A DNA stretch of 40,063 bases from contig DATKRS010000015.1 of assembly GCA_035532035.1 (NCBI GenBank), positions 1 to 40,063 on the forward strand. The letters run 5' to 3'. Source of the DNA: Candidatus Dormiibacterota bacterium (GTDB lineage: Bacteria > Vulcanimicrobiota > Vulcanimicrobiia > Vulcanimicrobiales > Vulcanimicrobiaceae). Shown here in pieces: positions 33,626-40,063 of the stretch. A program made the position numbers and the translations under genes. Below the pieces are notes generated by a model. The model was given only the letters and a program-made list of their open reading frames with translations. It did no database searches and was not told the DNA's origin. The first letter of the stretch is position 1. The number at the start of each line of letters is the position of its first letter.

Positions 33626-35278
33626 TTAAATGTCTACGTTCATGAAGTCGTCGAACGGGGTCACGGAGTTCGGGTGGAAGCCCTTCAGATCGCGGTTGTA
33701 GGCGTACACGTCTTCACGAACGTAGGTCACGATCGTCGGCACGTCCTTGGCCAGTTGTTGAAAGAGGATCGTGTCGTCGGCATTGCGCTGTGCCTGGTCG
33801 TAGTGGGTGAAGAGCGCGTGCATCGCGTCGTCCGCCGTGTGGTTGCACCAGTGCAGATCGTTCTGCCCGTTCGGTGGGATTTGGTCGCATCCGTAGACGA
33901 ACGAGTAGTCGCCGATCGGGTCGTTCCCCCAGGCAAAGAAGACGACGTCCCACTTGCCGTTGTACACGATGCCGCCGGCTTGATACGTGTTGAAGAGTTG
34001 TGAGGACTCGTAGCGGCGCACCGTCATCGCAACCCCGATCTGCTTCCACCATTGCTGGATGAGTGCGAGCATGCTATCCGTGTCGGGCGAGCCCGCCGAA
34101 CTCGCAACCTCGAGGGCGAGACGAACGCCGTTCTTCTGACGTATGCCGTCGGACCCGCGCGTCCAGCCGTCGGCGTCGAGAATCGCGTTTGCCTTTGCGA
34201 TGTCGAAGTTCACGAAGGGAACGTTCGGGTCGAAGTACGGCGCCGACGGCGGCGCGGGCTCTTCTTCCAGAATGCCGACGCCGTGCGCGATCTTGTCGAG
34301 CAGCGTCTTGCGATCGATCGCGAGCTCGAGCGCGTGTCGAACGACCGGGTCGCTGACCGCCGGCCGGCTCACGTTGAAGTCGATATGGTTGTACAGATAC
34401 GCCGGCCGCCGTAAGTACCTAAAACCATTACCCAGTTCCGCGATGCGCCCGAAATAGTTTCCCGGCATCGGATACCAGAGGTCCAAAGCGTGAGCCTGTA
34501 GCTCCGTGAAGACGGTGTTACGGTCGGGGACGATCTCGAAATCGATCTCTTTGAGCTTCGGCTGCCCCCGCCAGTAATAGGGGTTGCGAACCATGACGAC
34601 GTCTTGGCTGCGATTCCACGCCTTGTACATGAACGGTCCCGCGCCGACCGGCAGCGCGTCGAACGGGACGTTGTTGAAGTTCGGATACTTGGCGAGGATG
34701 TGCTTGGGGAGAATCGACGGGTTCGCGTCCGCGCTCGAAAAGAAGACGACGACGAAGGGCGAGTACGGTCTGGAGAGATGAAGGATCACCGTGTACTTGT
34801 TCGGCTCGTCGACGCGCTTGATGCGATCCCATCCGGTGCGACTGACGACGTTATTCGCGGGATTGAGAATCGCGTGGATCGACCAGACGACGTCGTCGGC
34901 GTTGAGCGGCGCTCCGTCCGACCAGCGAACGCCCTTGCGAACGTGATAGGTGATCGTCAAACCGTCGGGGCTGACGCCGCCGTTCGCTTTCGTCGGAACC
35001 TCGGTCGCGATCTCGGGGATCGGGCGATTGTTGCGATCCCACTTGACGAGCCACGCGGCGGTGAGCGACGACATGAGGCCGAGCGTGCTCTGCTGGCTCA
35101 ACGCCGGATTGAGGGAGCTGATATCCTCCGCGGTTGCATAGCGCAGGACGTGCGGGATCGTCCACGCGTTGACGCGGCCGGAGCCGACGCTCGTCGTCGT
35201 GGTGGTCGTCGTGCTCTGGGTGCACCCGCCCGCGGCAATCAGGGCGAGGATGCAGGCGCCGGTCGCAAGTGGCTTCAT
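33626..35278 (-). CDS. ABC-type family-5 solute-binding lipoprotein
   Basis: A 550-residue extracytoplasmic binding protein of the oligopeptide/dipeptide type (SBP_bac_5). The signal peptide ends in lipobox LIAAGGC, followed by a Thr-rich stretch and LRYATAEDISSLNPALS. ITYHVRKGVRWSDGAPLNADDVVWSI and YNHIDFNVSRPAVSDPVVRHALELAIDR are family signatures. Some relatives bind peptides, nickel or haem. No permease or ATPase genes are adjacent, so it either uses transporter subunits encoded elsewhere or works with its operon neighbours. The ATG at 35278 is 28 bases after the preceding gene. Confidence 0.9.
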   Translation of the reverse strand: MKPLATGACILALIAAGGCTQSTTTTTTTSVGSGRVNAWTIPHVLRYATAEDISSLNPALSQQSTLGLMSSLTAAWLVKWDRNNRPIPEIATEVPTKANGGVSPDGLTITYHVRKGVRWSDGAPLNADDVVWSIHAILNPANNVVSRTGWDRIKRVDEPNKYTVILHLSRPYSPFVVVFFSSADANPSILPKHILAKYPNFNNVPFDALPVGAGPFMYKAWNRSQDVVMVRNPYYWRGQPKLKEIDFEIVPDRNTVFTELQAHALDLWYPMPGNYFGRIAELGNGFRYLRRPAYLYNHIDFNVSRPAVSDPVVRHALELAIDRKTLLDKIAHGVGILEEEPAPPSAPYFDPNVPFVNFDIAKANAILDADGWTRGSDGIRQKNGVRLALEVASSAGSPDTDSMLALIQQWWKQIGVAMTVRRYESSQLFNTYQAGGIVYNGKWDVVFFAWGNDPIGDYSFVYGCDQIPPNGQNDLHWCNHTADDAMHALFTHYDQAQRNADDTILFQQLAKDVPTIVTYVREDVYAYNRDLKGFHPNSVTPFDDFMNVDI

Positions 35279-35306
35279 GGCGCCGACTTCGCCGTGCGAG
35301 GCCCGC

Positions 35307-36434
35307 TTACTCCCGCATCTCCCGCGGATCCAGCCCGTTACGCTCGCAGAACCCGACGTACGCCGCCGGGACGATCTCCGACGGCTTGATCTCGCTGCGG
35401 CCTCCCCAAAAGACGTTCGTATATGCGAAGTCGATGCCGGCCTCTCGCAGATGCGCGTCGATTGCGGCCTTGTGCGCGAGCACCAGCTCCTTGTCCATGC
35501 CGTGTGCGACCGCCATGATGTTGACGTCGTGGAACTCTTCGCCGCCCTCACGCCAGTAGGCGTGGGTGATGACGTGATGGCGCCCCACCTCGCGACCGGC
35601 ATCGATTTCGCGCCCGCGCGGCACCGCCCAGTGAAAGAGCGCGTTGTAGCGCGTCACTCGCTCGCCTTGCGCCGTCGCTTTCACGTGCTCGAGAAAGGTC
35701 GAAAAGCGCCCGACCACGCCTTTTGCATTGAGATCGCGTGCCGTTCGCGAAAACGTCGTGAGGTCGACGCCAGCTTCGTCGGCGCGCGCCTGCCAAAGCT
35801 CGCGGACGATCTCCTCGGCGCGGAACTCGCGTTTGAGCGTCGTGAGGACGCGCCACTCGAGCTGCGTCAAGGAAACGACGGCCGTGTCGAGCGGCTCGGC
35901 TAGCGCCTCGGCGCGCGAGCCGGGCTCGAGCCCGCGCCGGCGTACGTGGCCAACGCCGAGTGTGAAGAGCATGCGCGCGGGCATGGCGCGAAAGCGCGTC
36001 GCGCCGACGTGCTGGCGAAGAAACTCCGCATGTTTGCCGAGCGAAAATCCCTGCGGCACCTTTAGCGTCGTCCATAGGCGGTACGTGCTTCCTGCAGATA
36101 TCGCATCGGTCGTTCGGATGACGACGTGACCGGAAAACGGATCGTCGCGCACCATGTACGCGAACGCGGCGTCGAGCTGATCGTTCGAAACTTCCCAAGC
36201 GCAGAGTGCACCCCGCGCCAGGTTCGTCGCCATCAGCGTCTGACGAATGCGGCGAATCGTGCCAGCACGCAGCATCGCAGTGATTCGGTCGATGACGGTT
36301 TCGACGTCGATGCCGCTGCGCGCGGCGATCTCCCCGAACGGATCCTCCTGAAATCCCGTGAGGCGGTCCTCCGAGACGGCAAGAATCGCCGCGTTGACGG
36401 GGTCGGAGACGTTCGCCGGGACGCTCGCGTTCAC
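35307..36434 (-). CDS. Fused AhbA-AhbB/NirD-L-like protein (siroheme decarboxylase-like)
   Basis: A 375-residue protein made of two Lrp/AsnC-like halves. The first (about residues 1-180) has a winged-helix segment DPFGEIAARSGIDVETVIDRI, then IRRIRQTLMATNL, VVIRTTDA and YRLWTTLKVPQG, which align with AhbA/NirD (RRIGxxxxxxxLGY, YNLWFTL). The second (about 181-375) has GRFSTFLEH, VITHAYWREGGEEFHDVNIMAVAHG and a C-terminal EIKPSEIVPAAY, matching AhbB. These families decarboxylate siroheme in the alternative haem and haem d1 pathways, and act as separate subunits or fusions. A regulatory role cannot be excluded. Its neighbours are a TolC-like channel (gap 7) and a binding lipoprotein. Confidence 0.6.
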   Translation of the reverse strand: MNASVPANVSDPVNAAILAVSEDRLTGFQEDPFGEIAARSGIDVETVIDRITAMLRAGTIRRIRQTLMATNLARGALCAWEVSNDQLDAAFAYMVRDDPFSGHVVIRTTDAISAGSTYRLWTTLKVPQGFSLGKHAEFLRQHVGATRFRAMPARMLFTLGVGHVRRRGLEPGSRAEALAEPLDTAVVSLTQLEWRVLTTLKREFRAEEIVRELWQARADEAGVDLTTFSRTARDLNAKGVVGRFSTFLEHVKATAQGERVTRYNALFHWAVPRGREIDAGREVGRHHVITHAYWREGGEEFHDVNIMAVAHGMDKELVLAHKAAIDAHLREAGIDFAYTNVFWGGRSEIKPSEIVPAAYVGFCERNGLDPREMRE

Positions 36435-36441
36435 CGCACGC

Positions 36442-37902
36442 TCAGAGCCGTAGGTCGCTCAAGCCTGTCGCGTAGAGGTAGTTTTGCTCTGCGGTGCGCA
36501 CGCCGTAGAGCGCCGTGATGTAGTCGCTCTGCGCCGTGGCGAGGTTCGCCTCGGCGGTGACGAGGTCGAGAATCGTCCCGACGCCGACGCGGTAGCTCGC
36601 CTGCGCCGCCTGCATGCTGACTTGCGCGCTCGAAAGCTCGGAGTGGGCTTGAACGAGATTGGCTCGAGCGGAGAAGAGCTGCGCCAGCGCCGAGCGCACG
36701 TCCGACTCGACCGTGAGCTTCGCCAGCGCGAGCGCTGCGTTCGCCTCGTCGAGCGTGTACTTCGCGACCTCTGTATTATACCAGGTCAAGCCTTGATCGT
36801 AGATCGGGAACGTGATCGTCGCTCCCAGCGATCGCGCCGGCTGCCAGTGGCCGTTGTTGCCGTACGGTGGAGGAAGCGCCGGAAACTGGCGCGCCGTCGA
36901 GTCGTTCCACGACCCGGTGATCGTTGGCACGCGCGCGAGCTCCGCGTAGCGCAGATTATCGCGGTCTGCGATCACGGTGTGCTGCGCGGACTGGTAGTCT
37001 GGTCGCAGGAGCAACGCCTGCTGCAATGATTTCGCGTACGTCGGCGTGGCGGTGTAGGTGTCCGCACCGAGCGCCTCCGGGACGATCTCCGTGTTTGCGT
37101 CGAGCCCGAGCAGCGTCGCGAACTGACCTTGCGCCGTGATCTCGGCGCCTTGCGCCTGGACGAGCGCGCCTCGAGCCTTTGCCGTTTGATACTCTGCTTG
37201 CGCTAGCGCCGAGAGCGCCGAGACGCCGTTACGAATCTGCGCCCGCACGGCGTTCTCGGAGGTTTCGAACTCGTGCACGAGCTGCCGATCCGCGTCGATG
37301 AGCGCTTTGTCTTGCAACACCGTATAGTAGGATTGCGCGACGTCGTACCCGAGGGTATCGAGCTCGCGTAGAAGCGTGCCGCGCCCCGCGATGTCTGACT
37401 CTTTTGCCGCGCGGATCGCCGAGATCACGCGGCCGCCGTCGAAGATCAACTGCGACACGGTGTAGCCCGCGCTCTCGACCGTCGTGATCTGCGTCGAGGT
37501 CGTGCAAGTTGTCGGGATTGACGGATTGCAGCGCGAGGAGCCGCCGGCGAAACTCTTCTCCCACGAGCCGTTCGCACTGATCGCGGGAAAGAGCGCTTGC
37601 TGCTCGGCGCTGTAACGCGCGCGAAGCTCGCTGTAGACCGCTCGCTGCGAAGCAAACGTCGGCGAGACCGCGACGGCGATGTCGATTGCCTGCGAGAGCG
37701 AAACGCGCGGCGGAACGCCGGTATGCGGCACGAGGAGCTGAACGTCTGGCGCAGGCGTGCCGTAGGCAGGATAGGGCAGCGGCGACAGCGTCGCCGCGGG
37801 CGTGGGGACCGGCGTAGGAATCGGTATCGGGTTCTGCGCGCGCGCAAACGGCGGCGCGACGACCGCAGCCAGCGCGAGCAATGCTGCAAGACGAATACTC
37901 AC
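36442..37902 (-). CDS. TolC-family outer membrane channel
   Basis: A 486-residue outer-membrane efflux protein. A signal peptide (MSIRLAALLALAAVVAPPFARA) is followed by a Pro-rich linker and two alpha-helical repeats typical of TolC (QAIDIAVAVSPTFASQRAVY, LDTLGYDVAQSYYTVLQDKA, ALLLRPDYQSAQHTV, VGVGTILDLVTAEANLATAQ). It would form the channel of an efflux system with the adaptor encoded upstream. GTG start at 37902 overlaps the adaptor stop (GTGA). Confidence 0.9.
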   Translation of the reverse strand: MSIRLAALLALAAVVAPPFARAQNPIPIPTPVPTPAATLSPLPYPAYGTPAPDVQLLVPHTGVPPRVSLSQAIDIAVAVSPTFASQRAVYSELRARYSAEQQALFPAISANGSWEKSFAGGSSRCNPSIPTTCTTSTQITTVESAGYTVSQLIFDGGRVISAIRAAKESDIAGRGTLLRELDTLGYDVAQSYYTVLQDKALIDADRQLVHEFETSENAVRAQIRNGVSALSALAQAEYQTAKARGALVQAQGAEITAQGQFATLLGLDANTEIVPEALGADTYTATPTYAKSLQQALLLRPDYQSAQHTVIADRDNLRYAELARVPTITGSWNDSTARQFPALPPPYGNNGHWQPARSLGATITFPIYDQGLTWYNTEVAKYTLDEANAALALAKLTVESDVRSALAQLFSARANLVQAHSELSSAQVSMQAAQASYRVGVGTILDLVTAEANLATAQSDYITALYGVRTAEQNYLYATGLSDLRL

Positions 37903-39125
37903 GGGGCGGGCGTTCCCGCCACGGCAACCGCGCTCCCGTCGCGTAGCGCGTCTGGGCGCGTCGTGATGACCAAGGTGCCAGGCACGATCCTCGGGCTGAT
38001 CACTTGAGCGAGCGTATCGGTTTCCAGGCCGAGACGAACCGGTACCTGCGAGGCGACGTTGCCGTGGACCGCATACACGAACGTTCCGGCGCCCGTCTGC
38101 GAAACGGCGGATCGCGGAACGACGATCGCGCCCCTCCGGCGCGCCTGCGTGATGACGACGTTGACGAGCATCCCTCCGCGCAGCAGGCTGTCGGGATTAG
38201 GAAGATTCATACGCGCGAGGTACGAGAGCGTGCCCGCCGTCGGCACCGCATTGACCGCCGCGATGCGCCCGTGGAACGAGCGCCCAGGCAGCGAATCCGT
38301 GCTGAAGACGAGCAGCTTGCCGGGCGTCACGTACGCCAGGTCCGAGTCGGGAACGTTGACGTTGATCCACACGGTGCTGACGCGAGAGATGTCGAGCACG
38401 GGAACTTGGGGTCCGGCTTGCGACCCAGGGTCCATCAGCCGCGCGGTGATGACGCCGTCGTAGGGAGCGTACAGATACGTCTGTCCGATCTCGGTCTCGA
38501 GCAAGCCGGCTTGGGCCTGTGCGCTCTGGGCGCTCGCGAGCGATGCCTTTACGTTTTCGCCGGCGACGACGTTGTTGCGTACGCCCATCGTGGCGCTTTG
38601 GTACGCGCTCTGCGCCTGGACGAGCGCGGAGCGCGCGGCCTCCAACGTCTGCTGCGAGACGTATCCTTGGCGAAAGAGCGCGCTGTCTTGGTCGAAGACC
38701 ATGCGCGCGTTTTGATATGCCGCTCTCGCGGTCGAGAGGGCGGTCGTGTTTTGCGTCTGTGCCACCGGCAGACCGATCACCGCTCCACGCGCCGTTGCCG
38801 ACGCTTGGCGATACGCGGCCTGCGCTTGGGCGTACTGCGCGCGCAGCAACGAGTCGTCGATGCGCGCCAGCAGCTCGCCGCGGCGAACGCGATCGCCGAC
38901 GTTGACGTAGACGCCGGTGATCGCGCCGCTCTGCTGAAAGGCGAGCGACGACTGCTCGAGCGGCGCGATCTGGCCGTCGAGCGTGATATACGTCGCGATG
39001 TCTTGGCGCTTTGCCGCGGCTACGTCGACGTTGAGTGGCGGCGCGGCTTGCGAGCCTCCACGTTGGCCGCACGCAGCCAAGACGAGCGCAGCAAGCGCCG
39101 CCGCAGTCAAACGGTGATGGTGCAT
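37899..39125 (-). CDS. RND-type periplasmic adaptor lipoprotein (HlyD/MFP)
   Basis: A 408-residue membrane fusion protein. MHHHRLTAAALAALVLAAC is a lipoprotein signal with lipobox LAAC. The lipoyl-like domain (ITLDGQIAPLEQSSLAFQQSGAI, VYVNVGDRVRRGELLARIDD) surrounds a long coiled-coil hairpin rich in Ala and Gln, followed by YLYAPYDGVITARLMDPGSQ and the beta-barrel domain. It normally joins an inner-membrane pump to TolC, but no pump gene is in the visible operon. The ATG at 39125 sits very close to GGGGAG; the frame is open to 39182, but the lipobox favours 39125. Confidence 0.9.
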   Translation of the reverse strand: MHHHRLTAAALAALVLAACGQRGGSQAAPPLNVDVAAAKRQDIATYITLDGQIAPLEQSSLAFQQSGAITGVYVNVGDRVRRGELLARIDDSLLRAQYAQAQAAYRQASATARGAVIGLPVAQTQNTTALSTARAAYQNARMVFDQDSALFRQGYVSQQTLEAARSALVQAQSAYQSATMGVRNNVVAGENVKASLASAQSAQAQAGLLETEIGQTYLYAPYDGVITARLMDPGSQAGPQVPVLDISRVSTVWINVNVPDSDLAYVTPGKLLVFSTDSLPGRSFHGRIAAVNAVPTAGTLSYLARMNLPNPDSLLRGGMLVNVVITQARRRGAIVVPRSAVSQTGAGTFVYAVHGNVASQVPVRLGLETDTLAQVISPRIVPGTLVITTRPDALRDGSAVAVAGTPAP

Positions 39126-39258
39126 ATCTCCCCTGTTCTCATATGTGTCGGCTGGGGTGAATACCCTCCGACGGCCCCGCATGATTCAATCCGCAGCACA
39201 AAAACCTCAAGCATCCTCTAGGAAGCTCCGGAAGTGCCGACGTATCGGTCCCCCCACG
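39126..39258. other. Divergent intergenic region
   Basis: 133 bases between the adaptor and thioesterase starts. It must carry both promoters, but I find no convincing -35/-10 pair in either direction. Confidence 0.4.
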
Positions 39259-39651
39259 ATGGCAAAGCTCGACATCGGCCGCTCGCACAGCCTGCAGAGC
39301 CGCGTCGAGGAGTGGATGACCGCCGAGCACGCCGGCAACAAGGGCGTGGACGTCCTCGCCACCTCGGTGCTCGTCCAGATGATCGAGCAAGCGGCGACCG
39401 ACTGCCTCGCGCCATTCTTAGAGGAAGGCCGCGTCAGCCTGGGCACCCACATCGAGCTCGAGCACCGGGAGCCCGTCCCCGTGGGGTTCATCGTCAAAAT
39501 CGAGGTCGAGATCGTCACGATCGACGGCCCCCGGGTCACCTTCGCCGTGAGGGTTTTCGACGAGCAGGAAGCAGTGGCCGAGGGCAGCCATGAGCGGTAC
39601 ATCATCGAGCGGTCAAAGTTCCTCTCGAAGTTGCAGGAAAAGCTCTCCTAG
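39259..39651 (+). CDS. Hotdog thioesterase, fluoroacetyl-CoA thioesterase-like
   Basis: A 130-residue single-domain hotdog protein. LATSVLVQMIEQAATDCLAP carries the Thr/Glu region, SLGTHIELEHREPVPVG the catalytic histidine segment, and SHERYII the C-terminal helix motif, the arrangement seen in FlK-type thioesterases. Most relatives act on unknown acyl-CoAs, so defluorination is not implied. The ATG at 39259 is chosen because upstream residues have no similarity. A hairpin follows its stop. Confidence 0.78.
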   Translation: MAKLDIGRSHSLQSRVEEWMTAEHAGNKGVDVLATSVLVQMIEQAATDCLAPFLEEGRVSLGTHIELEHREPVPVGFIVKIEVEIVTIDGPRVTFAVRVFDEQEAVAEGSHERYIIERSKFLSKLQEKLS

Positions 39652-39653
39652 CA

Positions 39654-39673
39654 GGGGGGCTAACCAGCCTCCC
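39654..39673 (+). terminator. Hairpin after the thioesterase gene
   Basis: GGGGGGCT and AGCCTCCC form an 8-pair stem (one G-T) around the loop AACC, three bases after the stop codon. No T tract follows; a terminator is plausible but not certain. Confidence 0.4.
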
Positions 39674-39722
39674 GAAGTGATGCCAAGGATTGCCCTCTGG
39701 GTGGCCCGGGGCCGACGTGACC

Positions 39723-39790
39723 GAGGACCGGTGCGGCGGCCAGGGCTGCTGCTTCAGCGTTGGAGCACTGAGGGACAACCCGAGGTCCTC
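39723..39790 (+). promoter_or_regulatory. Possible structured 5' leader
   Basis: GAGGACC at 39723-39729 can pair with GGTCCTC at 39784-39790, closing a ~68-base GC-rich region with smaller internal stems (for instance around GCTGCTGCTTCAGC). It ends 15 bases before the AGGAGG of the next gene. No known riboswitch consensus is recognised. Confidence 0.3.
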
Positions 39791-39814
39791 ATCTTCTCAA
39801 CCTAGGAGGAAGCT

Positions 39815-40063
39815 TTGAAGCGACTGAGCATCGGGATCCTCACCGCGCTGCTCGCAGCCGGTCTCGGACTCAACGCGGTCGCTGCTCCATCGGCCTCTGC
39901 AACGCATGGCAACATTGGACCCAATGCGCTCGCGCAGGCCTCGGATCAGGCGCCGCCGCCCAACTTCGGCTCTCCGCCGTCGGGGCAAATACCCATACTC
40001 TATAACGACCACCACGTCTACTCGAAGCCCGACGTTCTGAAGCAGGATCGCGTGCTCTCCGCG
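39815..40063 (+). CDS. Secreted protein, probable copper-amine-oxidase N-terminal domain type (partial)
   Basis: The first 83 codons of a gene cut by the right edge, starting at TTG 39815, four bases after a strong AGGAGGA. MKRLSIGILTALLAAGLGLN, then AVAAPSASA, is a good signal peptide with a cleavage site after ASA. The mature start is a Gly/Pro/Gln-rich linker, then GQIPILYNDHHVYSKPDVLK. This kind of beginning is common in proteins carrying the copper amine oxidase-like N-terminal (stalk) domain, but the diagnostic part lies outside the window. Confidence 0.6.
   Translation, partial: MKRLSIGILTALLAAGLGLNAVAAPSASATHGNIGPNALAQASDQAPPPNFGSPPSGQIPILYNDHHVYSKPDVLKQDRVLSA

Noticed and set aside
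35307-36434. Simple AsnC/Lrp transcription regulator
   Set aside because: Double length with two halves that each match AhbA/AhbB-type signatures better; kept as an alternative in the annotation.
39259-39651. Fluoroacetate resistance function for the thioesterase
   Set aside because: Fold and motifs fit the family, but most members have unknown substrates and nothing nearby concerns fluorinated compounds.

Overview
The window is a GC-rich stretch of a bacterial chromosome with very compact gene packing: many start/stop overlaps (ATGA, GTGA, TGATG) and frequent GTG starts. A TolC-type outer-membrane channel, lipobox lipoproteins and a periplasmic adaptor indicate a diderm. The gene content and the protein ending at the right edge (secreted, likely copper-amine-oxidase N-terminal type domain) remind me of uncultured lineages such as Candidatus Eremiobacterota (WPS-2), but that placement is an impression, not a result. 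No rRNA, tRNA, CRISPR array or replication origin was seen.

Region 1 (1-8.5 kb, minus strand) is a housekeeping operon, in transcription order miaB, mutS, mutL, miaA, dapF and a radical SAM gene cut by the left edge. It joins tRNA modification, mismatch repair and lysine/peptidoglycan precursor synthesis. Diverging from it on the plus strand are der, plsY and efp (ribosome assembly, phospholipid synthesis, translation factor), followed by a TauE/SafE permease.

Region 2 (11.8-21.9 kb) holds a possible transport operon (MFS exporter from an almost leaderless promoter, a secreted HAF-repeat-like protein, a CPA-type cation/proton antiporter). Then come convergent fumC, a SprT-like metalloprotein, a small TPR membrane protein coupled to two tandem M55 D-aminopeptidase paralogues, and an NDH-2 dehydrogenase whose 5' end overlaps a divergent M50 membrane protease.

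Region 3 (21.9-30.6 kb, minus strand) is a nearly complete aerobic phenylacetate catabolic operon, paaZ-A-B-C-D-E-G-I-J, behind a TetR regulator. A good sigma70-type promoter with a perfect palindrome at its start point lies between tetR and paaZ. paaK, paaF and paaH are not in the window.

Region 4 (30.7-33.6 kb) is less orderly: an E1-alpha gene without its E1-beta partner, a decayed IS5-family transposase remnant, a VOC protein, a small lipoprotein, and a second truncated copy of that lipoprotein's C-terminal module fused in frame behind the stop codon of the neighbouring gene. Each copy is followed by the same hairpin, with a compensatory base-pair change.

Region 5 (33.6-39.1 kb, minus strand) is an unusual operon: periplasmic adaptor lipoprotein, TolC-like channel, a protein that reads as a fused AhbA-AhbB/NirD-L type siroheme-decarboxylase-like protein, and a family-5 solute-binding lipoprotein. 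No pump subunit is present. The right end carries a hotdog thioesterase resembling fluoroacetyl-CoA thioesterases, and the start of a secreted protein behind a possibly structured leader.
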